A stretch of DNA of 64,000 nucleotides from Meiothermus sp. GTDB taxonomy: Bacteria; Deinococcota; Deinococci; Deinococcales; Thermaceae. The position numbers were made by a program, and so were the translations under genes. The notes beneath the pieces are model-generated. The model saw nothing but the letters and a program-made list of their open reading frames with translations. It was not told where the DNA came from and searched no databases. The DNA lies in contig NZ_BPIK01000002.1 of assembly GCF_026004075.1 (NCBI RefSeq), forward strand, positions 1 through 64,000, in the 5' to 3' direction. Positions 7,521 to 17,871 of this stretch are shown one piece after another (the stretch's first letter is position 1; every line of letters begins with the position of its first letter).

Positions 7521-8951
7521 CTACCCCTGCACCACATCGAAATAGGCCTCTTGCAGCCGGTCTACAATCACCTCGAGGCCTTTTTCAATGGCCCGATCCA
7601 GGTTCTCGGCCGGAATAAGGGGAACCCCGGCACCTCGAGCAAGTTCAATCAGGTGCTGCTGGATGAGGCGAATTTCGCCGAAGTGCTGCGCATAAGCCCC
7701 ACTGGTGCGCGACCCCCCGGTCTCTCGTTCACGCAGGGCAAAGCGGTCGCGGTGCAGGGCCTCGTCCTCGAGCACCAGCATAATGGGAATCTGAATGACC
7801 TCGTGCTGGTACTGGTGGGTCATGTAGCCCGGCACCACGTGCACACCCTCCACCACCAGCGAGGTTTTTTCCCGGGCGCTGCGCTCCTGAATGGCCCGCA
7901 GACCCACCGCCACCCTCGAGACCTGATCACGAAACCCCTGCATTACCAGCGCTGCGCTGGGTTCGGCTTTCTGAGGCGTGGTCAGCACCCGCCACGACTC
8001 AAAACTGCTGGTGTGCAGGGTGGGCAGCAGGTCTTTGGGGATGGTCGCCCGCAGTATTTCCCGTACCGCATCGGTTGAAATCATGCGGGTAATGCCCAGC
8101 CGATAGGCCAGGGCCGAGGCCAGCACGCTCTTCCCTACCCCGGCCACCCCTCCAATCAGCAGATGCACCGGCTTAACCGCCCGTCGAATGCTTCGTAGCA
8201 GGTGATAGCGGCGGGCTACCTCTTCCCCGGCTTCCTCCATGAGCTCTTCCGAGACCGCTTTACGCAGGTAGTCGCGCTTGACCACAGTCGAACCGCTATC
8301 GCGCAAGCGGCGTTCCACATCGCGGGCCAGCCGGTAGGCCGCATCGGGCGATAGCCCCACCGCCATTACCGACTGGGCCAGTACCCCTTTGGAGAAAGGC
8401 ACCCGCGGCTCACCTTCCCCTTCCTCCACAAAAATTTCTCCGGCCAAGGCCTGCCTTCCGGCATAGCGGTTTTTTGCAGCAGGCCCAAATAGCTCTTCGA
8501 TCTCGGCTGCAATACGCCGCTCCAGCTCATCGGCATCAATCGAGCGCACCCCACTGCGGCGCAGGCGGTTTTCCAGCGAGCGGGCAATGGTCTGGGCCTC
8601 GCGCATAGAGAACCCCGCATCCTCCAGGCTGCGCACCAGCACCCCCTTGGAGAAAGGCCGGCGGCGGTAGCCCTCCCGAACCACAATGTCTTCAAAGGCC
8701 TGGGTCTGGCCCCTGAGCCGTTCGGCCATCTCGGGGCCAAAGTTTTTTTCCACCTCTTGAATCAGCATTTTTTTGAGCGCCAGGGCAGTAACTTCTGGCT
8801 TTTTGCGGGCCCGCAGTTGTTCCTCGATGGTGTGGGCCACCGACATAGCCGGCTCCATCTTGAGGCCCGCCATCATCATGGACTCCACCAGAAGCCCCTT
8901 CGAAAACGGCCAGCGAAACCCTCCCGGCGTCTTGATAAACACTTCGCGCAC
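7521..8951 (-). CDS. 2-phosphoglycerate kinase with three ATP-cone-like repeats
   Basis: This is a 476-residue protein. A P-loop kinase domain begins with the Walker A motif GGVAGVGKS (residues 267-275) and resembles the 2-phosphoglycerate kinases that make 2,3-bisphosphoglycerate, first known from methanogens. The N-terminal 250 residues are three copies of an ATP-cone-like module, each opening with PFSKG (Phe at residues 16, 100 and 186, spacing 84-86). ATP cones are nucleotide-sensing regulatory domains in ribonucleotide reductases. The start is GTG, six bases after TACGAT, with no Shine-Dalgarno sequence. 2,3-Bisphosphoglycerate synthesis is the family's known activity; its purpose here is unknown. 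Confidence 0.8.
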   Translation of the reverse strand: MREVFIKTPGGFRWPFSKGLLVESMMMAGLKMEPAMSVAHTIEEQLRARKKPEVTALALKKMLIQEVEKNFGPEMAERLRGQTQAFEDIVVREGYRRRPFSKGVLVRSLEDAGFSMREAQTIARSLENRLRRSGVRSIDADELERRIAAEIEELFGPAAKNRYAGRQALAGEIFVEEGEGEPRVPFSKGVLAQSVMAVGLSPDAAYRLARDVERRLRDSGSTVVKRDYLRKAVSEELMEEAGEEVARRYHLLRSIRRAVKPVHLLIGGVAGVGKSVLASALAYRLGITRMISTDAVREILRATIPKDLLPTLHTSSFESWRVLTTPQKAEPSAALVMQGFRDQVSRVAVGLRAIQERSAREKTSLVVEGVHVVPGYMTHQYQHEVIQIPIMLVLEDEALHRDRFALRERETGGSRTSGAYAQHFGEIRLIQQHLIELARGAGVPLIPAENLDRAIEKGLEVIVDRLQEAYFDVVQG

Positions 8952-8975
8952 GGTTCAATCGTACCCGAAAAAGGT

Positions 8976-9005
8976 TTGACACACCCCATTCGTAGGTGCT
9001 AACCT
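8976..9005 (+). promoter_or_regulatory. Promoter candidate for the tRNA-Cys/tRNA-Val unit
   Basis: A perfect -35 hexamer TTGACA (8976-8981) is followed after 18 bp by TAACCT (9000-9005), about 35 bases before the tRNA-Cys. No gene lies between, and the divergent kinase gene starts at 8951. Confidence 0.5.
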
Positions 9006-9038
9006 AACGGTTGCTGAACCCCTCGAGGGGCAGCAACT

Positions 9039-9115
<77 letters not shown>

Positions 9116-9164
9116 AAGGTTCTCCGCTTGTTTTAGGCGAGAATACCGGATTGAAGCCTTATGC

Positions 9165-9241
9165 GGGCGCGTAGCTCAGATGGCTAGAGCACTACCTTGA
9201 CACGGTAGGGGTCGTTGGTTCGAGTCCAATCGCGCCCACCA
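9165..9241 (+). tRNA. tRNA-Val (GAC)
   Basis: The acceptor arms GGGCGCG and CGCGCCC pair, the anticodon stem CTACC/GGTAG encloses TTGACAC with anticodon GAC, and the T loop is GGTTCGAGTCC. CCA is encoded. It is the second gene of a two-tRNA transcript. Confidence 0.95.
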
Positions 9242-9255
9242 CGTCCAGCACGATA

Positions 9256-9290
9256 AACCCCCTTTATGCAAAGAGTGCATAAAGGGGGTT
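9256..9290. terminator. Intrinsic terminator after the tRNA pair, likely bidirectional
   Basis: The arms AACCCCCTTTATGCA (9256-9270) and their perfect complement (9276-9290) form a 15-bp stem with a 5-nt loop. T-rich sequence follows on both strands, so it can end the tRNA transcript and the convergent gene at 9310-9966. Confidence 0.85.
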
Positions 9291-9309
9291 TTGATGCAAT
9301 AAACAACGC

Positions 9310-9966
9310 CTAGTCAGCCGATTGAACCCCTAAAAAACGGAAAGGGTATTCGTCGCTCAGCTCGGCCCGGCCTTCGTTGACCAGCTCCTGCATTAGCTTC
9401 ATCAAACGCCGACGGGACATGGGGAAGCGGGCCTCGAGGTCGTCGTAGGTGAGGGGGCTTTCAATGAGCGCAGCAGCCACCGCTGCTTTTAGCTCGGCCC
9501 ATTTGCCGGCCCTCGAGCCCCGTTCCTGCCCCAGCAAATGTGACACCGCCCGATCGCGCAGGGCGGTAGCCTCGGTAATGCTCAGGCCCAGGGTAGGGGC
9601 CAGATCTGCCAGTGGTTCGCCCTTGGCATAGGCCAGAACCAGCATAGGCTGGGGTTCGGGCAGTTCCTTAACTGCTTCCTCCAGCGGCATTCCCAGGCGC
9701 TGCTCAACCGCCAGGCGAAAGCGGCGGCCCTGGGCTTGCGCGGTGATGTCTTCTTCCCGGAGCTTTTTTAGGGCCCGGATCTCAACCTGGCGCACCCCCT
9801 CGGGGGTCAGGCTTAGCCGCACACCAATGGCCCGCAAGGTTTCGCCCGCAGCCCTGGCCAGCAGAACCTCGCGCTCGAGCGGATAAAGTTGCTCGAGGTG
9901 TTCGGCCAGCTTGGTCGGTGGTACGCCCTTACTGAGGAAGTATTGCCCAGGTGTTTTTTTAGGCAT
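9310..9966 (-). CDS. Sigma-region-4-like DNA-binding protein
   Basis: This is a 218-residue protein. Residues 25-72 (YPLEREVLLARAAGETLRAI and the following helix with TPEGVRQVEIRALKKLRE) closely resemble sigma-70 region 4, the -35-recognising helix-turn-helix. No region 2 is present, so it is not a full sigma factor. The last 60 residues look like a winged helix (LTYDDLEARFPMSRRRLMKL). It probably binds DNA or contacts RNA polymerase as a regulator. A TATAAT box lies upstream at about 10003-10008 on the minus strand, and AGGAG precedes the ATG at some distance. It is divergent from the small gene at 10096, a possible target. Function is otherwise unknown. Confidence 0.7.
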   Translation of the reverse strand: MPKKTPGQYFLSKGVPPTKLAEHLEQLYPLEREVLLARAAGETLRAIGVRLSLTPEGVRQVEIRALKKLREEDITAQAQGRRFRLAVEQRLGMPLEEAVKELPEPQPMLVLAYAKGEPLADLAPTLGLSITEATALRDRAVSHLLGQERGSRAGKWAELKAAVAAALIESPLTYDDLEARFPMSRRRLMKLMQELVNEGRAELSDEYPFRFLGVQSAD

Positions 9967-10095
9967 ATGTTCTAGGAACTCCTCACCTTTTCGATTATAA
10001 TGGCATATCAGGTGCTACTGGGCAATTTCTGCACCTAAACCAGCAAGATTGCAGGTCAAAGCGTCTCAACGGCAAAGCATTACAGGCAGGAGCAT

Positions 10096-10440
10096 ATGAA
10101 ACAACAAGCCATTCTCATCCTAACCTCCGAAGGTACCCACCCAGGGCTGCGTACCGCACCCGGCACCGGTTGGACTAAGCTCTTCCAGGCTGCCGACTAC
10201 TACCTCGACCTCAGCTACAAACAAGACAGCGCGCAAGGTCTCCTGGTCGGTCAGGTGCTGCGCGAAGGTGGGGTTTCGTTTAGCACGGGCAAGGTCACGC
10301 TGCTTGACCCCCAGGGCACCCCCCTTCAAACCGCAGAACTGACTCCCAAAGCAGGTTTTCGCCTGACCGTAGACAACCTAGCCAAACACCGGCTCGAGCT
10401 AACCCTCGACCAGGCCACCTTCGATGTGGCCCTTTCCTAG
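10096..10440 (+). CDS. Unknown small beta-rich protein
   Basis: This is a 114-residue protein started by an ATG with AGGAG eight bases upstream. It has no signal peptide or membrane helix. The middle and C-terminal parts alternate strands and turns (LVGQVLREGG, GKVTLLDPQG, LTPKAGFRLTV), like an immunoglobulin or carboxypeptidase-regulatory beta-sandwich. I do not recognise the family. It is divergent from the sigma-region-4-like gene across a 129-bp gap that contains an AGGTGC...GCACCT inverted repeat, so the two are plausibly co-regulated. Confidence 0.6.
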   Translation: MKQQAILILTSEGTHPGLRTAPGTGWTKLFQAADYYLDLSYKQDSAQGLLVGQVLREGGVSFSTGKVTLLDPQGTPLQTAELTPKAGFRLTVDNLAKHRLELTLDQATFDVALS

Positions 10441-10593
10441 AGCGGGCTGAAAAAAGACAGGGTCGCCACGTAACGCCTGGGGGCTTTTTGATGTGCAAAA
10501 ATCACAGCCTGGCCCCCAAGCAGCCCCTAAGCTAAAGGACGTCTACTTCGGTAGGCAAGGCAAAATTGAGCTGTATTGTAATGTAGGCACATT

Positions 10594-10637
10594 ATAAACC
10601 AAGTGCACGTATCCCTGTGTGCGTTGACCACACAGGG
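10594..10637 (+). promoter_or_regulatory. Leader hairpin upstream of the 29-residue peptide gene
   Basis: TATAAA at 10594 could be a -10 box. It is followed by a perfect 9-bp hairpin, CCCTGTGTG (10613-10621) and CACACAGGG (10629-10637), 79 bases before the peptide start. The 275-bp gap between 10440 and 10716 shows nothing else I can support. Confidence 0.35.
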
Positions 10638-10715
10638 AGGGGTGGTGTATTGTCTTGTCCAAGGTTGGAAGTCAAAAAACAAAAGCGCTTCCACGCCGTC
10701 TAGGAGGAGGAAACT

Positions 10716-10805
10716 ATGAAAAAGCTCGCCTTCAAGATCGCCACCCTGATCGCCGCCCTGGTTGCCCTGGCCGCAGCCGCTGGTGCTGGTGCGGATTGGC
10801 AGTAA
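10716..10805 (+). CDS. 29-residue hydrophobic peptide
   Basis: A very strong ribosome binding site (AGGAGGAGG, spacing 5-6) precedes an ATG that opens 29 codons. The product is a lysine-rich start (MKKLAFK), a continuous hydrophobic stretch of about 15 residues rich in Ala and Leu, and a small-residue tail AGAGADWQ. It looks like a bare signal peptide or a single membrane-spanning micro-protein. The strength of the ribosome binding site is the main support for it being expressed. A membrane HD-GYP gene begins 74 bp downstream on the same strand. Function is unknown; a peptide signal, a membrane micro-protein or a leader peptide are all possible. Confidence 0.5.
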   Translation: MKKLAFKIATLIAALVALAAAAGAGADWQ

Positions 10806-10879
10806 CTACGTAACGCCTTCGCGGGTGCGGTGGTGCAAACCGCACCTGTTTGCTTTGGTTTTTACCCTAGACTACAGGG

Positions 10880-12289
10880 GTGAAGGCCCTGTTTCCGCTG
10901 CCTCCCCTGCGCGTTCTGATCTTCTTGCTAGTGCTGTTAGGGGCTTTTGTTGGACTGATTTACCTGCTACTACCGCGCCCCAGTGCTCATCTTCCCAGTG
11001 CTCTAGATATAACCTTCTGGGTCATCTTGATTATTCTTTCTAAGCGTGTGGCAGTTACGCTGCCTTTTAACGCGTCTATGTCTCATGCATATGTGGTGGC
11101 CCTGGCCGCCATCACCCTCTTCCCCCCCGGGCTGGCCGCGGGCCTGGTGTTTGTATTTAGCTTCAACAAGGACTTCGGCCGCCCCGGCTACACCTGGTAC
11201 AAAGACCTTTTCAACCGCACCCAGTCGGGCCTGGCCACCGGCCTGGCCGGCCTGGCCTGGGGCTGGGCGCAGGCCCACTTTGGCGCCCACCCCTACCTGC
11301 AGGAGGCCGCGGGGATTCTGGCCGCCTCGCTGGTGTACTTTTTTGTGAACGTCGGGAGCGTCACCTACATAATCTACCTGGCCAGCGGGGCCAGCCTGCG
11401 CAAGGTCTGGTTTGAAAACTTCGGCTGGCTCTGGGTGAGTTACCTGGTGCAGGCCCCCATCGGCCTGCTGCTGGCCAAGGCCTACCAGACCCCCCTCATC
11501 TGGGGCTGGGGCGGGTTTACGGTACTCTTTATGATGCTTTTGCTCTACTTCTCGCGCTTCTACTGGGACGAAAAGGTGAAGATCGAGGCGGCCTTCGACG
11601 ACACCATCGAGGTGCTGGTGGCGGCCCTGGACGCCAAAGACCCCTTCACCCGGCTGCACTCCGAGCGGGTGGCGGCCATCGCCGGCAGCATCGCCAAGCG
11701 GATGGGCTTCGACGAGCAGGATGTAAAGCGCATCACCTATGCCGCCCGCATCCACGACATTGGCAAAGTAGCCATCCCAGACTCCATCCTGCTCAAGCCC
11801 GGCAAGCTAACCCCAGAGGAGTTTGATCTCATCAAAACCCATCCCACCAAAGGCCTCGAGGTGCTCCACCCCATGCAAAGCCGGTTATCCAAGGAGGTAC
11901 AGGGTGTCATCGCCCATCACCACGAACGTTGGGATGGTAGCGGCTATCCCAGTCGGCTTAAGGAGGAGCAAATTCCACTCTGGGCGCGCATAGTAGCGCT
12001 GGCCGACGCCTACGAGGCCATGACCGCAGGCCGGGCTTACAGCCCGGCCAAAACGCCCCAGGAAGCCCTTAATGAGATAATCATGCAAGCGGGGCGGCAG
12101 TTCGACCCGCAGGTGGTCAAGCACTTCGAGGCCCTGTGGCACGAAGACCCCATCTGGAAGGATCGGGAGGAATTCTTACGACGCTATACCTTGCCAGCGC
12201 ACTTATCGGGATTGCCCTTGCGCTCGGGCTCCGGGCAAGTCTCCGCGATATCGCCAGCCTCGAGCTCAGGTCGGCCTGGGCCTTCGTAG
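10880..12289 (+). CDS. Membrane-bound HD-GYP domain phosphodiesterase
   Basis: This is a 469-residue protein. The N-terminal 230 residues contain about seven hydrophobic helices, an integral membrane sensor. A short linker leads to an HD-GYP domain (about 235-420) with HSERVA, the metal-binding HD in ARIHDIGKVAIP, HHERWDGSGYP with the GYP signature, and VALADAYEAMT. HD-GYP enzymes usually hydrolyse cyclic di-GMP. The start is GTG at 10880, six bases after TAGACT, suggesting a leaderless mRNA. The last 18 residues are low-complexity and overlap the next gene, so the true end could differ by sequencing error. The sensed signal is unknown. Confidence 0.85.
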   Translation: MKALFPLPPLRVLIFLLVLLGAFVGLIYLLLPRPSAHLPSALDITFWVILIILSKRVAVTLPFNASMSHAYVVALAAITLFPPGLAAGLVFVFSFNKDFGRPGYTWYKDLFNRTQSGLATGLAGLAWGWAQAHFGAHPYLQEAAGILAASLVYFFVNVGSVTYIIYLASGASLRKVWFENFGWLWVSYLVQAPIGLLLAKAYQTPLIWGWGGFTVLFMMLLLYFSRFYWDEKVKIEAAFDDTIEVLVAALDAKDPFTRLHSERVAAIAGSIAKRMGFDEQDVKRITYAARIHDIGKVAIPDSILLKPGKLTPEEFDLIKTHPTKGLEVLHPMQSRLSKEVQGVIAHHHERWDGSGYPSRLKEEQIPLWARIVALADAYEAMTAGRAYSPAKTPQEALNEIIMQAGRQFDPQVVKHFEALWHEDPIWKDREEFLRRYTLPAHLSGLPLRSGSGQVSAISPASSSGRPGPS

Positions 12290-12768
12290 CAGCAGCGCTG
12301 CTGGAAGGGGGCCTGGCCTTTGCCACCGTTCGCGGCCTGGTGGCCCCCGAAATTGCCGGCCCAGTCGCCAAAGCCCTGGTGCTGCTGCTGGTGGGCTATG
12401 GTGTGTGGGTCAATGCCCATCTGCGCGGGCTGTGGTTTGTGGGGCTGGGGCTTTTGTGTAACGCGCTAGTTATTTTCGCCAATAGAGGGCATATGCCTGT
12501 AAGCAGCGAGGCGCTGTATAGGGTGGGGTTGGAGTCCTATATCCCCAAACTCCAGCAGCAGTACGACGCCGTCCATACCCTGATGACCGGCTCCACACAG
12601 CTATGGTTTCTGGCCGACATTATTCCGGTGCACGTGCTGGGCTACACCAACGTAATTAGCCTGGGCGACGTGTACCTGATGGTGGGCATCGCACTCACCA
12701 TCGTGGGTGGGGCGTTGGAAAGCAAAAGAAAGGCACAGGAACCTATAGACATCGACTTAAGTTTCTAG
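12136..12768 (+). CDS. DUF5317 membrane protein
   Basis: This is an integral membrane protein with about five hydrophobic helices (for example LYLASALIGIALALGL and ALVLLLVGYGVWVNAHL) and the conserved-looking polar block ANRGHMPVSSEAL, then WFLADIIPV, typical of DUF5317. The ATG at 12136 gives 210 residues but a 154-bp overlap with the HD-GYP gene. The membrane part begins at about 12178, after GGGAGG at 12165-12170, where no standard start codon lies in frame, so the start is uncertain. The pairing suggests a shared role in signalling or envelope function; activity is unknown. Confidence 0.7.
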   Translation: MARRPHLEGSGGILTTLYLASALIGIALALGLRASLRDIASLELRSAWAFVAAALLEGGLAFATVRGLVAPEIAGPVAKALVLLLVGYGVWVNAHLRGLWFVGLGLLCNALVIFANRGHMPVSSEALYRVGLESYIPKLQQQYDAVHTLMTGSTQLWFLADIIPVHVLGYTNVISLGDVYLMVGIALTIVGGALESKRKAQEPIDIDLSF

Positions 12769-12798
12769 TACGACGGCTTTGATTGTGCTGCACTGTTC

Positions 12799-13866
12799 CT
12801 ATTTCGGCGTGAAAAAGAAAGCGAAGCCCAGCAGCACATATACCCCCAAGAGCATTACCCCTTCCAGCCAGTGGCTTTCTCCATCCCGCACCACCGCATT
12901 GGTGGCCAGAATCGAGGCTGCCAGGGCGGCAAGCTCTAGCGGATTTTGAAACACCAAGTCCATAGGACGGCCCGCCAGGTAACCCACAATCACCAGAATG
13001 GGGGCCACCAGGAGGGCAATTTGCAAGGAAGAGCCCACTGCAATCTGCACTGCCAGATCCATCTTGTTCTTCATGGCGAAAATTACCGCCGCGAAGTGCT
13101 CGGCAGCATTGCCCACCAGTGGAATCAGGATGATGCCCACAAAGAATTCCGAAAGCCCCAGGGTTTTGGTGGCCTCCTCGAGGCTCCCCACTAAAAACTC
13201 GGCCATCACCGCCACCCCCACCGTGGCCGCTGCCAGCACCCCCACCGCCACCGGCAGGCTCCAGTGGGCCTCGTGGTGGGCCTCGTCGGACAGGCCCGAA
13301 ACCAAATCTTTGTGGGTTCTGAGCGAAAAGTAGATGTTGGCAAGGTAAATCAGGATTAGCACCCCAGCGGTGGCCAGGCTGAACATCTGGTCGGGCAGGG
13401 CCGGGTTCGACACCTTGAAAAAGTTGCGCTCGGCGATGTCAAAAAAGGCCGGCAGCATGAAGGCAATTAGGGTGAGGGTCAGCAGCGAGGTCATCACGCC
13501 CGCGGCTTTGGCGTTGAAGCGCTGGGTGCTGTAGCGCAACCCCCCCATAAAAATCGAGAGCCCCAGCACTAGCAGAAGGTTGGAGAGGATCGAGCCGGTG
13601 ATGCTGGCTTTTACCACCTCGAGCTTGCCCGCCAGCAGGGCCACCAGGGCGATAATCAGCTCCGCCGCGTTGCCAAAAGTGGCGTTGAGCAGCCCCCCCA
13701 CCGTGCTGCCCGCACGGGCCGCCAGCTCCTCGGTGGCCCGGCCCATAAAACCCGCCAGCGGCAGCAGGGCCAGGGCCGAGATCAGAAAAATCCAGACCGC
13801 AGGGGCGTGCAGCACTTCCAGGGCAATCGCCAGAGGGACAAAGCCCAGCAAAATGTAGTTCCACAT
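12799..13866 (-). CDS. cax: Ca2+/H+ antiporter, CaCA family
   Basis: This is a 355-residue membrane protein with about ten or eleven helices in two inverted halves. Each half carries the family motif: FGNAAELIIALVAL near residue 65 and GNAAEHFAAVIFAMKN near residue 252, in which the Glu residues bind the cation. This is the CAX branch of the Ca2+/cation antiporter superfamily, which exports Ca2+ in exchange for protons. TAGAAT sits 7 nt before the ATG, with no Shine-Dalgarno sequence. A SERCA-like Ca2+-ATPase is also encoded at 52004, so the organism has two calcium exporters. Confidence 0.88.
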   Translation of the reverse strand: MWNYILLGFVPLAIALEVLHAPAVWIFLISALALLPLAGFMGRATEELAARAGSTVGGLLNATFGNAAELIIALVALLAGKLEVVKASITGSILSNLLLVLGLSIFMGGLRYSTQRFNAKAAGVMTSLLTLTLIAFMLPAFFDIAERNFFKVSNPALPDQMFSLATAGVLILIYLANIYFSLRTHKDLVSGLSDEAHHEAHWSLPVAVGVLAAATVGVAVMAEFLVGSLEEATKTLGLSEFFVGIILIPLVGNAAEHFAAVIFAMKNKMDLAVQIAVGSSLQIALLVAPILVIVGYLAGRPMDLVFQNPLELAALAASILATNAVVRDGESHWLEGVMLLGVYVLLGFAFFFTPK

Positions 13867-13873
13867 GAGGGTT

Positions 13874-13879
13874 ATTCTA
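13874..13879 (-). promoter_or_regulatory. -10 box candidate for cax
   Basis: TAGAAT on the minus strand (five of six consensus bases) ends 7 nt before the cax ATG. The spacing implies transcription starts at or next to the start codon. No -35 consensus is visible. Confidence 0.4.
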
Positions 13880-13980
13880 CGCCGATATCGGGCTTATAGC
13901 CGGTTCTTCTATTTGTATTTGAGCGCAAGACGCAATTCCTTACCGACCCCGTCGTCTAGAGCCCAGATGCTCGGCACAAC

Positions 13981-14391
13981 TCAGTCCAACCACTTCTCCA
14001 TGAAGATCAGGTCATCGCGGCGGTAGCCGAGCCGCTCGAAGAAATCCTGGGCCCCGGTGTAGGATGGCTCGACTAAAAGGTTTAGCTTCTGGCAGCCCTT
14101 AGCTTTGAGGCGGGCCTCGAGCTCCTCCAGCATCCGCTTACCCCAGCCCTGCCCCTGGCCAAAGGGGTGGACAGCCATGTGGTACAGCCAGCCCCGCCGC
14201 CCGTCGTAGCCCGCCAGCAAGGCCCCCAGAATCTGGCCGTCCTCCTCCACCACCAAGAACAGATCGGGGTCGCGCTCGAGCTTCTTCTGCAGCCCCTCGA
14301 AGCTATCCGAGGGGTTGAGCTCCAGGCCCGCGTCTTGCCAGAGGGCCAGTACACTCGTGTAGTCGGCCATGCGGAACTCACGGATGGGCAT
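13981..14391 (-). CDS. GNAT-family N-acetyltransferase
   Basis: This is a 136-residue single-domain GNAT acetyltransferase. The acetyl-CoA pyrophosphate-binding motif A is clear as QGQGWGKRMLEELEARL (about residues 78-94), preceded by the strand LYHMAVHPF. Motif B (FFERLGYRRDD) follows near the C-terminus. It is similar in size to YpeA-type and RimI-like proteins. TACTCT lies 5 nt before the ATG. The acceptor substrate cannot be deduced. Confidence 0.8.
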   Translation of the reverse strand: MPIREFRMADYTSVLALWQDAGLELNPSDSFEGLQKKLERDPDLFLVVEEDGQILGALLAGYDGRRGWLYHMAVHPFGQGQGWGKRMLEELEARLKAKGCQKLNLLVEPSYTGAQDFFERLGYRRDDLIFMEKWLD

Positions 14392-14462
14392 ACTTTAGAG
14401 TAGCGCAAAACCCCACACAGAAAAAAGGCGGCCTCGAAGACAAGCGGGCACCGCGGAAGCAG

Positions 14463-15695
14463 TTACGGTTTGAACACCACCTTGATGCCCCGCCGGGTGG
14501 CCGCGGTTTTGATGGCCTCGGGCCAGGCCTCGAGGCCAAATTTGTGGGTGACCATGGCCTCCACACCCTCCATCTCGGGCAGCAGCCTGACCGCCTCGGC
14601 GAAGTCGTCCCAGCTATAGGCATAGCTGCCCACCAGCCTCACCTCGCGGAACCAGTAGGGCGAAAAGTCGTGCAAGGCGGTGGCCGGGGCCCCCAGCAGC
14701 AAGACCCGCCCCCCTTCCTGCACAGCCCAGCTAGCCTCCTGTAAACCCCTGGGGGAACCCGAGGCCTCCACCACCCCCTCAAAACCGCCCCGCCAGGAGG
14801 TGGCCCCCAAAATACCCCGGTAACGCCGGCCTCCGGCCGCTTGTTGAGCCGCCTGGGTGGAGGGAAAAACCTGATTAGCGCCAAACTGCCGTGCTAACTC
14901 GGCCTGGCGGGGATGGCGAGCCACCGCCCACAAAGGCCCCTCAAACCCCAGCACCCGCAGCATTTTGACGGCCAGCAGACCGATGGTTCCGGCCCCAATG
15001 ACCAGTACCTGAGCAGGCCAGTTCATGCGCCAATTCATGTGATGGATTTCTGGCTTGGTGCGGGGTTTGCTTTCGCCCCAGGCCTGCCGCAGTCCGTGCA
15101 GCACCACCGCTGCAGGTTCAGTGAGTACGGCGCGCTCGTCGGGCACGCTTTCGGCAATGGGAAAGATGCGTTCGCGGTGGGCCACCATACGCTGGGCCCA
15201 GCCGCCCCCCAGGTCTTTGCAAAAGCCCAGCATACCGGGGCCAAAGTTGCCTTCGGCCACGTTGAGGCAGAGGTGATCGTCGCCCCGGGCACAGGCCGGA
15301 CAGTCCGGCAGGCCGCGCTCGAGGCAGGCCAGCACCGGATTGACCGCCACCCGCACCCCCCCCAGCTCGGCTAGAATCTCGTGCCCCAGGATCGCCGGGA
15401 AGGAGAACATCCCGGAAAGGGTGGGGGCCTGTTTGCCGTAGAGCAGGGCCAGATCACTCCCGCAAATGCCCGATAGCCGCACCTTGAGGCGCTCAAAACC
15501 CGCGGGCCGTTCGGGTTCGGGTAGGGTGGCTAGCTGCAAGGAAAGCGCCCGGGCCGGGTAGCGCTTACCCAACAGCTTGGCGGCCGCGTAACGCGGGATG
15601 GAGGGAGTAAAGAGCAAACCGCGCATAAGCACCCGCGAACCAGCACCGAGGCGGGTTAGGTTTTGGGTAGCTGGAGCCGTCGCCGAGGTTTGCAT
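14463..15695 (-). CDS. Zinc-dependent medium-chain alcohol dehydrogenase
   Basis: This is a medium-chain dehydrogenase/reductase. The catalytic zinc site is visible in GICGSD and LGHEI, the structural-zinc cysteines in CLERGLPDCPACARGDDHLC, and the dinucleotide fold in VIGAGTIGLLAVKMLRVLG. An in-frame TTG at 15716 is possible, but ATG 15695 has GGAGGGG just upstream. Homology-like sequence begins at MRGLLFTPS, and a start at 15626 is also reasonable. It lies 39 bp downstream of metF on the same strand and may be transcribed with it. Substrate is unknown; threonine- or polyol-dehydrogenase-like activity is possible. Confidence 0.8.
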   Translation of the reverse strand: MQTSATAPATQNLTRLGAGSRVLMRGLLFTPSIPRYAAAKLLGKRYPARALSLQLATLPEPERPAGFERLKVRLSGICGSDLALLYGKQAPTLSGMFSFPAILGHEILAELGGVRVAVNPVLACLERGLPDCPACARGDDHLCLNVAEGNFGPGMLGFCKDLGGGWAQRMVAHRERIFPIAESVPDERAVLTEPAAVVLHGLRQAWGESKPRTKPEIHHMNWRMNWPAQVLVIGAGTIGLLAVKMLRVLGFEGPLWAVARHPRQAELARQFGANQVFPSTQAAQQAAGGRRYRGILGATSWRGGFEGVVEASGSPRGLQEASWAVQEGGRVLLLGAPATALHDFSPYWFREVRLVGSYAYSWDDFAEAVRLLPEMEGVEAMVTHKFGLEAWPEAIKTAATRRGIKVVFKP

Positions 15696-15734
15696 GCCCC
15701 TCCATTTTGCTCCCAAATAGACTTTGGAGAAAGA

Positions 15735-17868
<2,134 letters not shown>

Positions 17869-17871
17869 CTA

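Noticed and set aside
10762-11043. 93-codon frame across the start of the HD-GYP gene
   Set aside because: It overlaps the peptide gene and the HD-GYP start in another frame and has no ribosome binding site or domain.
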